Source: Streptomyces sp. HUAS CB01
GTDB lineage: Bacteria > Actinomycetota > Actinomycetes > Streptomycetales > Streptomycetaceae
Assembly (NCBI RefSeq): GCF_030406905.1
Contig: NZ_CP129137.1
Coordinates: forward strand, 62,001-126,000
Direction of reading: 5' to 3'
DNA length: 64,000 nucleotides
In this document: in pieces, positions 26,153 through 35,672 of the stretch
Position numbering within the stretch: position 1 is the first letter of the stretch
How the letters are laid out: every line of letters begins with the position of its first letter
The notes under the pieces: model-generated
Database searches by the model: none
Told to the model about the DNA's origin: nothing
Seen by the model: only the letters and a program-made list of their open reading frames with translations
Position numbers and translations under genes: made by a program

Positions 26153-27176
26153 CCTCGCTTTCGGCCTGGACACATTCGGGGACCTGCCCTTGGACGACTC
26201 AGGCGTCCCGGTCTCCCACGGCAGGGCGATCCGGCAGGTCGTCGCCGAGGCCGTCCTCGCGGACGACATCGGCGTCGACGTCATCGCGCTCGGCGAACAC
26301 CACCGCCCCGAGTACTCGATCTCGTCCCCCGAGACCGTGCTCGCCGGCATCGCCACCGCCACAAAGCGCATCCACCTGTCCTCCGGCGTGACAGTGCTCA
26401 GTTCCGACGATCCCGTCCGGGTGTTCCAGCGCTTCGCGACGGTCGACGCCCTCTCCGACGGCCGGGCCGAGATCATCCTCGGCCGCGGCTCCTTCACCGA
26501 GTCGTTCCCCCTGTTCGGCTACGACCTCAACGACTACGACGCGTTGTTCGAGGAGAAGCTGGAGCTGTTCGCGAAGCTGCTGGAGGAGAAGCCCGTCACG
26601 TGGTCAGGCACCCTGCGCGCGCCCCTGGAGAACGCCGAGGTCTTCCCGACCACCGAGTCGGGGCACCTGACCACCTGGGTCGGCGTCGGAGGTTCACCCC
26701 AGTCGGTCATCCGCACCGCCCGCCACGGGCTGCCGCTCATGCTCGCCGTCATCGGCGGCTCCCCCGAACGCTTCCTGCCGTACACGGACCTCTACCGGCG
26801 CGCCGCGGCCCAGTTCGGCACCACGGAGCATCCGGTGGGCATGCACTCCCCCGGATTCATCGCCGGCACCGACGAAGAGGCCCGGGAACTGTTCTGGCCG
26901 GGCTACCGGCTCATGCGTGACCGTATCGGTGCGCTGCGGGGCTGGCCGCCGGTGCGCCGGGAGGAGTTCGAGGCCGAGATCGAGCACGGCTCCATGTACA
27001 TCGGGTCGCCGGAGACGGTCGCCCGCAGGATCGCCGCAGCGGTACGCGGACTCCGCGTCGGCAGATTCGACCTCATATACACCGCGGGCTCACAGCCGGT
27101 CAGCGCCCGTCTTCACGCGGTCGAGCTCTACGGCACGAAGGTCATCCCCATGGTCCGCGACATCCTCGCCGGTTGA
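26145..27176 (+). CDS. Luciferase-like (LLM class) flavin-dependent monooxygenase 2
   Basis: 343 aa from GTG 26145, overlapping the previous gene by eight bases. Same fold: [100 protein letters not shown] and [20 protein letters not shown]. The EHH at the active-site strand differs from EHY in paralogue 1, so the two may have distinct roles or substrates. It is followed after 19 bases by the F420/NADP oxidoreductase-like gene. Confidence 0.85.
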   Translation: MDDLAFGLDTFGDLPLDDSGVPVSHGRAIRQVVAEAVLADDIGVDVIALGEHHRPEYSISSPETVLAGIATATKRIHLSSGVTVLSSDDPVRVFQRFATVDALSDGRAEIILGRGSFTESFPLFGYDLNDYDALFEEKLELFAKLLEEKPVTWSGTLRAPLENAEVFPTTESGHLTTWVGVGGSPQSVIRTARHGLPLMLAVIGGSPERFLPYTDLYRRAAAQFGTTEHPVGMHSPGFIAGTDEEARELFWPGYRLMRDRIGALRGWPPVRREEFEAEIEHGSMYIGSPETVARRIAAAVRGLRVGRFDLIYTAGSQPVSARLHAVELYGTKVIPMVRDILAG

Positions 27177-27195
27177 TGCCATGGAAGGAAAGGCA

Positions 27196-27912
27196 ATGAA
27201 CACGCAGGACATCCGCACGATAGGCATCCTGGGCGCCGGAAAGGTGGGCACCGTGGTGGGCCGGCTGGCAGTTTCGGCGGGCTTTCACGTGCTGATCGCC
27301 GGCTCCGGGGCGCCCGAGGACATCGCGCTGACCGTCGAGATCCTCACGCCCGGCGCGAGCGCGGTCACCGCGACGGAGGCGGCGGCCCGGGCCGATGTCG
27401 CGATCCTGGCCCTGCCCCTGGGCAGGTACCGCGGCATCCCGGTCGACGCGCTGCACGGCAGACTGGTCGTCGACGCGATGAACTACTGGTGGGAGGTCGA
27501 CGGTGTACGCGACGACCTGACCGACCCGCGCACCTCCACCAGCGAGATCGTCCAGGCGTTCCTCCCGGGCTCCCGCGTGGTCAAGGCGTTCAACCACATG
27601 GGCTGCCACGACCTGGAGGAGGAGGCGCGGCCCGCGGGGGCGCCCGGCCGCAAGGCCATCGGCATCGCCGGCGACAGCCCGGCGGACCGGGCCGCGACCG
27701 CACACCTCGTCAACGCTCTCGGCTTCGACCCCGTCATCGTCGGCCCGCTCGCGGACGGCGTACGACTCGAACCTGGGACCGAACCCTTCGGGGCCGACGT
27801 CAGCGCCGACGAGCTGCGGGCCATGCTGGACCGCTTCCCCTCCTCGGAGCGCGGCCGGGCGGTCCTCCGGGCCCGCGCGTCCGCCACGGCCCGGCCCGCC
27901 GACGCCGCGTAG
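27196..27912 (+). CDS. NADPH:F420 oxidoreductase-family protein
   Basis: 238 aa from ATG 27196 (GGAAGGAAAGG upstream; ATG 27181 is in frame but lacks a site). N-terminal Rossmann loop [19 protein letters not shown] binds [34 protein letters not shown] and [18 protein letters not shown] are typical of F420-dependent NADP reductases and related coenzyme-binding proteins. With two LLM enzymes in the same operon it may supply reduced cofactor; this is inference, since family members without F420 also exist. Confidence 0.82.
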   Translation: MNTQDIRTIGILGAGKVGTVVGRLAVSAGFHVLIAGSGAPEDIALTVEILTPGASAVTATEAAARADVAILALPLGRYRGIPVDALHGRLVVDAMNYWWEVDGVRDDLTDPRTSTSEIVQAFLPGSRVVKAFNHMGCHDLEEEARPAGAPGRKAIGIAGDSPADRAATAHLVNALGFDPVIVGPLADGVRLEPGTEPFGADVSADELRAMLDRFPSSERGRAVLRARASATARPADAA

Positions 27913-28095
27913 GGGCCGCCTGTGCCGAGGTCTCGGCAGGGGGACGGGACCCGGCCCGAAGGAACCGGTTCCCGATCCGAAGTAGCCCGGCCCGCCGGGG
28001 ACCTGCCGAAGCCTCGGGATCAGGCCGGCCTCGCGGGCGATCCGGGCCGTCTCCGCGACGGCGTGGTGACGAGGGCCGGTGGCACACGCCACCCA

Positions 28096-28247
28096 CCAGC
28101 GCCGCCCTGGTCGCGGCCGTTGAGGACCACCGCCGTACCACCGGCGCGAGCCTGCTCGCGGTCGGCCACGACCGCACCCTCCTACAGCGCTGGTGCGACC
28201 GCACGGTCCACTGGGACGGCACAGGGAAAGACGTATCGGCCCGATGA
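28096..28247 (+). pseudogene. ABC transporter ATPase, C-terminal fragment
   Basis: TSAALVAAVEDHRRTTGASL and LLAVGHDRTLLQRWCDRTVH match the end of peptide-type ABC ATPases (H-loop His in VGHDR). No Walker A, signature or Walker B is present. 27913-28095 shows no gene. Confidence 0.6.
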
Positions 28248-28662
28248 CCCGGACCGTCACCGCGCCACCGCGCGCCACGGGCCGCCGGTGAGGACGACGG
28301 ATTCCGTCACCCTGCGCCAGCGCCTGGCCCTGTCGGCCTCCTCGCCTGTGCGGGCCTCACCAGGACCAGTGCCGTCGACGAGCACGCCCCGAGGACAAGA
28401 TCAAGATCACCGAGCCTCGGTGGGCGGCGCCTTCGGCGACATACGGCGGATTTGTCTGCCCCGTTCGGGCACCTCCTCGACTGCTTGCCGCGCAGCAGGT
28501 CACCGCCACTACGAGGACCTGTTCGAGCCCTGCGTCCGCCGGCAGACGGTAGCCAACACCTGATTCGGCTGCCGAGACAGCGAGTCGTGTCCTATTTCTA
28601 CGAATCGGTCTCGATCCGGGCCGCCGCTTGGGCGCCGAGGGCGGTGCGGCAATCATGGGGCC
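28248..28662. other. No gene recognised
   Basis: Upstream region of the AmiC-like gene; no clear promoter element or frame with known motifs. Confidence 0.4.
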
Positions 28663-29781
28663 ATGCACCGGCCGCCGCTCCGCCTCCACGCTCCCGAGTG
28701 GTTCACAGTCGACGAGTCGACCCTCAATGTCGCGTTCGTGTATCCGATGCAGGGGCCTGCCGGGATCTTCGGCCCCACCTGCGAGGCATGCGCGCGGCTG
28801 GCCGCCGAGGAGATCAACAAGGCGGGCGGTGTGCTCGGCAAGGAACTGCGACTGCTGGAGGTGGACGGCGGCGCGGATCCCTGGCGGGTCGCGGACGAGG
28901 TCGAGGCCCTGGTGGCGACGGGTGCGGTGCAGGGCGTCACCGGCTGGCACATCTCCTCGGTGCGGCAGGCGGTGGCTCCGCGGATCGCGCACCGTGTGCC
29001 GTACGTCTACACAGCTCTGTACGAAGGCGGCGAGCGTACCGAGGGTGTCTTCATGACCAGCGAGACCCCCGCCTGGCAGCTGCTGCCCGCGATGCGGCTG
29101 CTCGCCGAGGCGCGGGGCGTGCGCCGCTGGTTCGTCGTCGGCAACAACTACGTCTGGCCCCGGCGCACCGCCCGGGCCACCCGCCGTTACGCGCGCGACT
29201 GCCGGGGCCGGGTCTGCGGCGAGGCGTACCTTCCGTTGGGCACCGACGACTTCACCGACGTCCTGCGGCGCATCGAACGGGCCGACGCCGACGGCGTGCT
29301 GATGCTCCTGGTGGGCAGCGACGCGGTCCGCTTCAACCGGGCCTTCACCGCTGCCGGACTCGACCAACGGTGCCTGCGGCTGAGCACGCTCATGGACGAG
29401 AGCATGCTGCTGGGCAGCGGCCCCGAGGCAACCGCCGACCTCTACAGCACGGCCGGGTTCTTCGCCTCACTGGCGGATCAGAACACGATGGACTTCCACG
29501 GCCGGTACGCCGGCCGCTACGGGGTGGACGCTCCGGTGCCCGGCAGCCTGGGCGAGTCCTGCTACGAGGGTGTGCTGCTGCTCGCGGCGCTCGTCGAACG
29601 GGCCCGCAGCCTGGATATGTCCGCCATCGCAGCGGCCGCCGAGAATGTCGCGTACGAAGGTCCGCGCGGCCTGCTGAGTCTGGACGGCCGGCATGTGCGC
29701 CAGCGCATCTACCTGGCGCAGGCGGACGGGCTCGACTTCAACGTGCTCGCCCAACTGCGCGCTCCGCACGAGCTGTTGTGA
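28663..29781 (+). CDS. AmiC-like cytoplasmic ligand-binding protein (urea/amide family)
   Basis: 372 aa. A type I periplasmic-binding fold of the amide/urea group: LNVAFVYPMQGPAGIFGPTC, AAEEINKAGGVLGKELRLLE, GVTGWHISSVRQAVAPRIAH, YVYTALYEGGERTEGVF and VVGNNYVWPRRTARATRRYA. It lacks any signal peptide or lipobox, unlike UrtA at 30632, so it should act in the cytoplasm as a sensor, as AmiC does for the amidase operon of Pseudomonas. It faces the MarR gene at 29738 (3' ends overlap by 44 bases) and lies just before the urt-type transport operon. No AmiR-type antiterminator is seen. Confidence 0.8.
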   Translation: MHRPPLRLHAPEWFTVDESTLNVAFVYPMQGPAGIFGPTCEACARLAAEEINKAGGVLGKELRLLEVDGGADPWRVADEVEALVATGAVQGVTGWHISSVRQAVAPRIAHRVPYVYTALYEGGERTEGVFMTSETPAWQLLPAMRLLAEARGVRRWFVVGNNYVWPRRTARATRRYARDCRGRVCGEAYLPLGTDDFTDVLRRIERADADGVLMLLVGSDAVRFNRAFTAAGLDQRCLRLSTLMDESMLLGSGPEATADLYSTAGFFASLADQNTMDFHGRYAGRYGVDAPVPGSLGESCYEGVLLLAALVERARSLDMSAIAAAAENVAYEGPRGLLSLDGRHVRQRIYLAQADGLDFNVLAQLRAPHELL

Positions 29782-30214
29782 CGCTGCCGTCGCCTTCCAG
29801 TGTCCCGGCCAGCTGATCGAGCAGGGTCTTCAGCTGCTCGCCTTCGTCCTGCCCGGGCGGGGGCTTCAACTCACCCCAGTCGTCTCGGACCGCGCGGGAC
29901 AGCCGCTGCGAGCGCTGCATGCCCCGTGGGGTGAGCTGGGCCAGGATGCGGCGACGGTCAGCGGGGTCGACGCGGCGGAAGACCAGGTTCTCGTCGACGA
30001 GTTGGTCGATCAGCTTCGTCAGGGTCGGTGCCGGCAGGAAGGCGTGGTCGGCGAGGGCCGTCATGTTGTGGCCCGCGCCGTCGGAGAGCAGGTCGAGTAC
30101 CCGCCACGCCTCGATGGAGCAGTCGAACTCGTCGAGCACCGACTGGACTCGGCGCACCGAGAGGCGCTCGGCCCGTGTCAGCAGGTGGAGCAGTTCCTGG
30201 GGCTGCCTCGCCAT
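29738..30214 (-). CDS. MarR family regulator
   Basis: 158 aa from ATG 30214 with GAGGAG upstream; the frame is open further to 30430 but without a ribosome site. Winged helix: FDCSIEAWRVLDLLSDGAGH, NMTALADHAFLPAPTLTKLI, DENLVFRRVDPADRRRILAQ, LTPRG. It is divergent from urtA (start 30632) and convergent with the AmiC-like gene, so it is the likely regulator of the transport operon. Inverted half-sites CAGAAA/TTTCTG at 30292-30321 lie in the shared upstream region. Confidence 0.85.
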   Translation of the reverse strand: MARQPQELLHLLTRAERLSVRRVQSVLDEFDCSIEAWRVLDLLSDGAGHNMTALADHAFLPAPTLTKLIDQLVDENLVFRRVDPADRRRILAQLTPRGMQRSQRLSRAVRDDWGELKPPPGQDEGEQLKTLLDQLAGTLEGDGSVTTARAERAVGRAR

Positions 30215-30291
30215 TGCACTCCTCGGCTCGCATCCGCACGGTCCCCGCCGCGGGGATGCCGTGAGCCTACCGTCGATCACCTCACTCTTGA

Positions 30292-30321
30292 CAGAAAATT
30301 CCCCGAATCTGATCCTTTCTG
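30292..30321. promoter_or_regulatory. Possible operator between MarR and urtA genes
   Basis: CAGAAA (30292-30297) and TTTCTG (30316-30321) are inverted half-sites 18 bases apart within an AT-richer stretch beginning TTGACA (30289-30294). The rest of 30215-30631 has no gene. Confidence 0.35.
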
Positions 30322-30631
30322 ATGGAAGCAATAAATGCCGTTGCTGAGATGCCGTCAACCGTGCGTCTTCAGTGACGGCTTTTCTCTTTCTTGGCCCACG
30401 GCAATACTTCCGCTGGAAACTGTTCTTCAATTGCGCCGAAACGCGGTTGAAACAGTTCCGCCGCAGGCTGTGGACGCACTTCAGCGACCAGCCCGGAGGT
30501 CACCCCGGAACGGCTGGGGGACTCGTGCGCCAACGCCGCCGTCTCTGAAGCGCGTCCCGTCCACTCCTTCCATCCCTTCCCCAGCGTCTTCCGCTCACTT
30601 CGCACCGCCCTTCGGGGCAAGGAGGTTTTGC

Positions 30632-31885
30632 ATGTCCGGGCTCAGCATCAGCAGACGCGGTCTCCTGGCAGGCGTATCCGCCCTCGGCGCATCGGCCGCC
30701 CTCAGTGCGTGCGGCGCCAAGACCGGCAGTGACACGTCGTCAGGCGCCGGCGCCAAGGCGGACACCTCAGGCGACACCGTCAAGGTGGGTCTGCTGAACT
30801 CCCTCTCGGGCACCATGGCCATCAGCGAGGTGACCGTCCACAACGCGCTGCTGCTCGCGGTCAAGGAGATCAACGCCGCCGGCGGCGTGCTCGGCAAGAA
30901 GCTCAAGCCCATCAGCCAGGACGGCGCCTCCGACTGGCCCACCTTCGCCGAGAAGGCGCAGACCCTGATCACCGACGACAAGGTCGTCGCCACCTTCGGC
31001 TGCTGGACCTCCGCCAGCCGCAAGGCCGTCAAGCCGGTCTTCGAGCGCAGCAAGTCGCTGCTGTTCTACCCCGTGCAGTACGAGGGGCTGGAGCAGTCCC
31101 CGTACATCTTCTACACCGGCGCGACCACCAACCAGCAGATCGTGCCCGCGCTGGACTACCTCAAAAAGCAGGGCCTGACCAAGCTCTACCTGGTCGGCAG
31201 CGACTACGTCTTCCCGCGCACCGCCAACAAGGAGATCAGGGCGTACGCGAAGGCCAACGGCATGGACGTGGTCGGCGAGGACTACGCGCCGCTGGGCTCC
31301 ACGGAGTTCAGCACCATCGTCAACAAGGTCAAGGACGCCGGCGCGGACGCCGTGTTCAACACCCTCAACGGCGACAGCAACGTGGCCTTCTTCAAGGAGT
31401 ACAAGTCCGCCGGGCTGACCGCGAAGAGCCTGCCGGTGCTGTCGGTCTCCATCGCCGAGGAAGAGGTCAAGAGCATCGGCACCCAGTACCTGGAGGGCCA
31501 GCTGACGGCCTGGAACTACTACCAGACCACTCCGGGCGCGGCGAACGAGAAGTTCGTGAAGGCGTACCAGGCCGCGTACGGCAAGGACAAGCCGACGTCC
31601 GACCCGATGGAGGCCGCCTACATCTCGGTCTACCTGTGGAAGGAGATGGTCGAGAAGGCCGGTTCCTTCGACGTGGCGAAGGTGAAGGCCGCCTCCGACG
31701 GCATCACCTTCGACGCCCCCGAGGGCAAGGTCACCGTCGACGGCGCGACCCAGCACGTCTACAAGACGGCCCGGATCGGCAAGGTCGGCTCGGACGGCCT
31801 CATCGAGGAGGTCTGGAACTCGGGCAAGCCGATCAAGCCGGACCCGTACCTGAAGGGCTACTCCTGGGCCTCCGGTCTTTCTTGA
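30632..31885 (+). CDS. urtA: Urea/short-chain amide ABC transporter, substrate-binding lipoprotein
   Basis: 417 aa, the usual UrtA length. ATG 30632 follows AAGGAGG. The N-terminus [20 protein letters not shown] with LSAC is a twin-arginine-type lipoprotein signal (lipid on Cys ~29). Family hallmarks: [96 protein letters not shown]. It delivers the ligand to the UrtBC permease. UrtA and FmdD (formamide/amide) are hard to separate by sequence, and the AmiC-like sensor nearby keeps amides open. Confidence 0.88.
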   Translation: MSGLSISRRGLLAGVSALGASAALSACGAKTGSDTSSGAGAKADTSGDTVKVGLLNSLSGTMAISEVTVHNALLLAVKEINAAGGVLGKKLKPISQDGASDWPTFAEKAQTLITDDKVVATFGCWTSASRKAVKPVFERSKSLLFYPVQYEGLEQSPYIFYTGATTNQQIVPALDYLKKQGLTKLYLVGSDYVFPRTANKEIRAYAKANGMDVVGEDYAPLGSTEFSTIVNKVKDAGADAVFNTLNGDSNVAFFKEYKSAGLTAKSLPVLSVSIAEEEVKSIGTQYLEGQLTAWNYYQTTPGAANEKFVKAYQAAYGKDKPTSDPMEAAYISVYLWKEMVEKAGSFDVAKVKAASDGITFDAPEGKVTVDGATQHVYKTARIGKVGSDGLIEEVWNSGKPIKPDPYLKGYSWASGLS

Positions 31886-31980
31886 GCCCAGTCCTCTCGT
31901 GGTGGGACCCGGCCTCGTCGCGAGGCCGGGTCACGCCCTCGGAAAGCCCGCACCTTTCGCCCCCGACCCGGAGCCGCTTC

Positions 31981-32865
31981 ATGACGGTCATCCTCAACCA
32001 GTCCTTCACCGGCATCAGCATCGGCGCCGTGCTCCTGCTCATCGCGCTCGGCCTGACCCTGACCTTCGGGCAGATGGGCGTGATCAACATGGCGCACGGC
32101 GAGTTCATCATGACCGGCGCCTACACCACCTACGTGCTGCAGAAGTCCATCAGCAGCGCCGGCCTCTCCCTGCTCGTCGCCCTGCCGCTGGCATTCCTCG
32201 TCGCCGGCGCCATGGGAGCTCTGCTGGAGTGGCTGCTCATCCGGCGCCTGTACACCCGGCCGCTGGACACCCTGCTGGTCACCTGGGGCGTCTCCCTGAT
32301 GCTCCAGCAGCTCGCCCGTGACATCTTCGGCGCCCCCAACGTGCAGACGCACGCCCCCGACCTGCTGATCGGCAACGTCTCGGTCGCGGGCGTCACGCTC
32401 GCCAACAACCGGCTGTTCATCCTCGGCCTCGCCCTGCTGTGCGTCCTCGGCCTCACGCTGATCCTGCGGCTGACGTCCCTCGGGCGCCGCATCCGGGCCG
32501 TCGTGCAGAACAGGGACCTGGCCGAGGTGTCGGGCATCGCCACCGAGAGGGTGGACCGTACGACGTTCTTCATCGGCTCGGGTCTGGCGGGTGTGGCCGG
32601 CGTCGCGCTGACCCTGGTCGGCCCGATCGGCCCGACGATGGGCACCAACTACATCGTCGATGCCTTCCTGGTCGTGGTCGTCGGCGGCATCGGCCAGCTC
32701 AAGGGCAGCGTCATCACGGCGTTCGGACTCGGCGTACTGCAGTCGGTGCTGGAGTACTCGAGCACCGTGAGCGTCGCGAAGGTCGTCGTGCTCGTGGCGA
32801 TCGTCGCCTTCCTGCAGTGGCGGCCCCAGGGCCTCTACACATTGCGCACCCGGAGCCTGGCATGA
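31981..32865 (+). CDS. urtB: Urea/amide ABC transporter permease 1
   Basis: 294 aa from ATG 31981, a branched-chain-amino-acid-type permease with about eight helices. ISIGAVLLLIALGLTLTFGQ with MGVINMAHGEFIMTGAYTTY is the conserved LivH/UrtB N-terminal motif. VVQNRDLAEVSGIATERVDR is the EAA-type loop that contacts the ATPase. The stop overlaps the urtC start (ATGA). The 95-base gap after urtA is the largest in the operon, with a weak ribosome site, which would fit lower expression of the membrane parts than of the binding protein. Confidence 0.9.
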   Translation: MTVILNQSFTGISIGAVLLLIALGLTLTFGQMGVINMAHGEFIMTGAYTTYVLQKSISSAGLSLLVALPLAFLVAGAMGALLEWLLIRRLYTRPLDTLLVTWGVSLMLQQLARDIFGAPNVQTHAPDLLIGNVSVAGVTLANNRLFILGLALLCVLGLTLILRLTSLGRRIRAVVQNRDLAEVSGIATERVDRTTFFIGSGLAGVAGVALTLVGPIGPTMGTNYIVDAFLVVVVGGIGQLKGSVITAFGLGVLQSVLEYSSTVSVAKVVVLVAIVAFLQWRPQGLYTLRTRSLA

Positions 32866-34007
32866 CGACAACGACTTCCCCGACCAAGACGACGTCCGTG
32901 GCGCAGCCGTCGGTGTCCCTGCTGGAACGCTTCCGCGTGCCCGGCGCCTTCCTCCTCGGCGCCGTGCTACTGCTCGGCATCGCCCCGCTCGTCCTCTCCG
33001 ACTTCCGCCTCAACCTCCTGACCAAGTACCTGTGCTACGCGATCGTGGCCGTCGGCGTCAGTCTTGCCTGGGGCCGCGGCGGGCTGCTCGTCCTCGGCCA
33101 GGGCGTCTTCTTCGGCCTCGGCGGCTACGCCATGGCCATGCACCTCAAGCTCGCCGACGCCGCCGACACCGGCCAGACGCTGCCCGACTTCATGCAGCTG
33201 TACGGCACCTCGGACGCGCTGCCCTGGTGGTGGAAACCCTTCGCCAACCCGGCCTTCGCGCTCGCCGCGACCGTGCTGCTGCCCATGGCGGTCGCCGCGC
33301 TGCTCGGCTTCCTCGTCTTCCGCCGCCGGGTGAAGGGCGCCTACTTCGCGATCCTCAGCCAGGCGCTGGCCGCCGCGCTGTCCATCTGGCTGATCGGCCA
33401 GCAGGCCACCACGGGCGGCACCAACGGACTGACCGACATCCAGGGCTTCTTCGGCTACTCGCTCAACGACCCGGTCAACCAGCGGATGGTGTACTTCATC
33501 ATTGCCGCCGTGCTGCTGTTGCTGATGGCCGCCGCCCGCCAGCTGTTCGTCAGCCGCTACGGCGAACTCCTCGTCGCCGTACGGGACTCCGAGGAACGGG
33601 TCCGCTTCCTCGGCTACAACCCGGCCAACGTCAAGCTGGTCGCGTACGTCGTCGCGGCCGGCATGGCGGGCCTGGCAGGCGCGCTGTTCGTCCCGGCCGT
33701 CGGCATCATCTCCCCGGCCTTGATCGGAATCGTCCCGTCCATCGGCTTCGTCGTCGGCGCGGCCGTCGGCGGACGGGCCAGCCTGGTGGGCGCTGTTCTC
33801 GGCGCGATCGCGGTGGCCTGGGCGCAGAGCACGCTCTCCGACGCCTTCCCCGCCGCGTGGACGTACCTCCAGGGCCTGCTCTTGGTCCTGGCGGTCGGCT
33901 TCCTGCCCGGCGGCCTTGCCTCCCTGGTGACCCTCCTGCGCAACCGTCGCACCCAGACCCGCACGACTCCCACAGCTTCCACGGCTCCTACAGGAGAGAC
34001 AGCATGA
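32862..34007 (+). CDS. urtC: Urea/amide ABC transporter permease 2
   Basis: 381 aa. LivM/UrtC type: YAIVAVGVSLAWGRGGLLVL with GQGVFFGLGGYAMAMHLKLA, the long extra segment WWWKPFANPAFALAATVLLP, AYFAILSQALAAALSIWLIG and the ATPase-contact loop VAVRDSEERVRFLGYNPANV. About nine to ten helices. It pairs with UrtB to form the membrane channel. Both ends overlap neighbours by four bases, showing translational coupling with urtB and urtD. Confidence 0.9.
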   Translation: MTTTTSPTKTTSVAQPSVSLLERFRVPGAFLLGAVLLLGIAPLVLSDFRLNLLTKYLCYAIVAVGVSLAWGRGGLLVLGQGVFFGLGGYAMAMHLKLADAADTGQTLPDFMQLYGTSDALPWWWKPFANPAFALAATVLLPMAVAALLGFLVFRRRVKGAYFAILSQALAAALSIWLIGQQATTGGTNGLTDIQGFFGYSLNDPVNQRMVYFIIAAVLLLLMAAARQLFVSRYGELLVAVRDSEERVRFLGYNPANVKLVAYVVAAGMAGLAGALFVPAVGIISPALIGIVPSIGFVVGAAVGGRASLVGAVLGAIAVAWAQSTLSDAFPAAWTYLQGLLLVLAVGFLPGGLASLVTLLRNRRTQTRTTPTASTAPTGETA

Positions 34008-34777
34008 GCGGCCCGGGACTGATCGTCCGCGACCTGCGGGTGACGTTCGACGGCTTCAAGGCCGTCGACGGCGTGGACCTGGACATCCGCCCCGGCGACC
34101 TGCGCTTCCTCATCGGCCCCAACGGCGCCGGAAAGACCACCCTCGTCGACGCGGTCACCGGCCTGGTGAAGGCGACCGGGTCGGTCCGCTTCGGCGGCGA
34201 GGAACTCCTCGGCAAACCCGTGCACCGCATCGCCCGCATGGGCATCGGCCGTACCTTCCAGACGGCCACGGTCTTCGAGGAATTGACCGTCCTGCAGAAC
34301 CTCGACATCGCGGCGGGCGCCGGGCGCGGTCCGCTGACGATGCTCCGGCGCCGCAAGGGCACCCCCGAGCCGGTGACGAAGGCGCTGGAGACGACCGGCC
34401 TGACCGACCTCCGTGACCGCCCGGCGGGTGTGCTGGCCCACGGCGAGAAGCAGTGGCTGGAGATCGGCATGCTGCTCGTGCAGGACGTGAAGCTGCTCCT
34501 GCTCGACGAGCCCGTCGCCGGCATGAGCCACGATGAACGCGAGGCCACCGGCGAACTCCTGCAACGGGTCAGTGGTGACCACACGGTCGTCGTCATCGAG
34601 CACGACATGGACTTCATGCGCTCCTTCGCCCGCAGCGTCACCGTCCTGCACGCCGGCAAGATCCTCAGCGAGGGCACGGTCACCGAGGTCCAGGCCGACG
34701 CCAAGGTCCAGGAGGTCTACCTCGGCCGCGCCTCCGAACCCGAGCCCGCTGCTATTCCTGTCGCCGAGGAGGCGTGA
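34004..34777 (+). CDS. urtD: Urea/amide ABC transporter ATPase 1
   Basis: 257 aa with all ABC motifs: Walker A IGPNGAGKTTLVDAVTG, Q-loop region GIGRTFQTATVFEELTV, degenerate signature LAHGEKQWLEIGMLL (SHGE type, as in UrtD), Walker B KLLLLDEPVAGMS and H-loop VVIEHDMDFM. The SHGEKQWLEIGM form is specific for the UrtD/FmdE group rather than LivG. It overlaps urtC and urtE by four bases each. A variable acidic tail (EPEPAAIPVAEEA) follows the ABC domain. Confidence 0.9.
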   Translation: MSGPGLIVRDLRVTFDGFKAVDGVDLDIRPGDLRFLIGPNGAGKTTLVDAVTGLVKATGSVRFGGEELLGKPVHRIARMGIGRTFQTATVFEELTVLQNLDIAAGAGRGPLTMLRRRKGTPEPVTKALETTGLTDLRDRPAGVLAHGEKQWLEIGMLLVQDVKLLLLDEPVAGMSHDEREATGELLQRVSGDHTVVVIEHDMDFMRSFARSVTVLHAGKILSEGTVTEVQADAKVQEVYLGRASEPEPAAIPVAEEA

Positions 34778-35475
34778 CGCCCATGCTGGAGATCAACACC
34801 ATCCGAGCGGGCTACGACCGCACCACCGTGCTGCACGGAGTGACCGTCGCGGTGCCCAAGGACGGCGTCGCGGCCGTCCTCGGCCACAACGGTGCAGGCA
34901 AGAGCACCCTGCTGCGGGCGGCCATGGGGTTGATCAAGCCGACTGGCGGGACGATCCTGCTGCACGGCGAGGACATCACCCGCCTCGCTCCGCACCAGCG
35001 GGTCGCCCGCGGTATGGCGTACGTCCCCCAGGGCCAGCAGTCCTTTCCGCACCTCACCACCGCCGAGAACCTCCAACTCGTCGCCGACGGACGCCCCGAC
35101 GGCAAGGAGGCCATCGCCGAGGCACTGGACCTCTTCCCGGTCCTGCGGGAGCTGTCCGGCCGCCGCGCAGGGCTCCTCTCCGGCGGCCAGCGCCAGCAAC
35201 TCGCCATCGCCCGCGCTCTGATCACCCGGCCCAGGCTCCTCCTCCTCGACGAACCGACCGAGGGCATCCAGCCCTCCGTCGTCGCCGAGATCGAGGAGAC
35301 GATCCTTGCCCTCACCCGGCGAGGCGGGCTGTCCGTCCTCCTCGTCGAACAGCACGTCGGCTTCGCCATGCGGGCCGCCCAGCAGTACTACGTACTGGAA
35401 GCGGGACGCGTCACCTCCTCCGGAGCGGGAGGCACCGAGTCCGAGCAGACCGTACGAGCAGCGCTCAGCGTGTGA
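34774..35475 (+). CDS. urtE: Urea/amide ABC transporter ATPase 2
   Basis: 233 aa from GTG 34774 (ATG 34783 is an alternative). Walker A LGHNGAGKSTLLRAAMG, Q-loop YVPQGQQSFPHLTTAENL, signature LLSGGQRQQLAIARAL, Walker B RLLLLDEPTEGIQPSV and H-loop VLLVEQHVGFAM. EPTEGIQPS is characteristic of UrtE/LivF. With UrtD it powers uptake. It is the last gene; a stem-loop lies at 35647-35670. No urease or amidase gene is in the window. Confidence 0.9.
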   Translation: MTPMLEINTIRAGYDRTTVLHGVTVAVPKDGVAAVLGHNGAGKSTLLRAAMGLIKPTGGTILLHGEDITRLAPHQRVARGMAYVPQGQQSFPHLTTAENLQLVADGRPDGKEAIAEALDLFPVLRELSGRRAGLLSGGQRQQLAIARALITRPRLLLLDEPTEGIQPSVVAEIEETILALTRRGGLSVLLVEQHVGFAMRAAQQYYVLEAGRVTSSGAGGTESEQTVRAALSV

Positions 35476-35646
35476 CGGAAGGGGTAGGCGCCACCGAGTG
35501 CCTGCCCCGCTCACTACCTGACCTCCCCGCGGTAACGCCGACGCGCGTCAGGCCAGGGCCATGCACCGCATGCGTTCGCCTCGCGCTTTCACGAGACGGG
35601 CTGTCCAGCTGGTGATCAAGAAAGCGGAAAGCGCCTCTGCCGAGTA

Positions 35647-35670
35647 GCCGAGGGGATTTCACCCCTCGGC
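35647..35670 (+). terminator. Stem-loop downstream of the urt operon
   Basis: GCCGAGGGG, loop ATTTCA, CCCCTCGGC; a perfect 9-bp stem three bases before the end of the integrase remnant. Confidence 0.5.
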
Positions 35671-35672
35671 CC

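Noticed and set aside
27913..28095. Minus-strand stretch HHAVAETARIAREAGLIPRL as an F420 cofactor-synthesis fragment
   Set aside because: Resemblance to FO-synthase C-terminal sequence is too weak and short to support a call, though the F420 context is tempting.
35560..35670. tRNA-like or attachment-site sequence next to the integrase remnant
   Set aside because: A hairpin is present but no cloverleaf, anticodon arm or CCA-compatible end could be formed.
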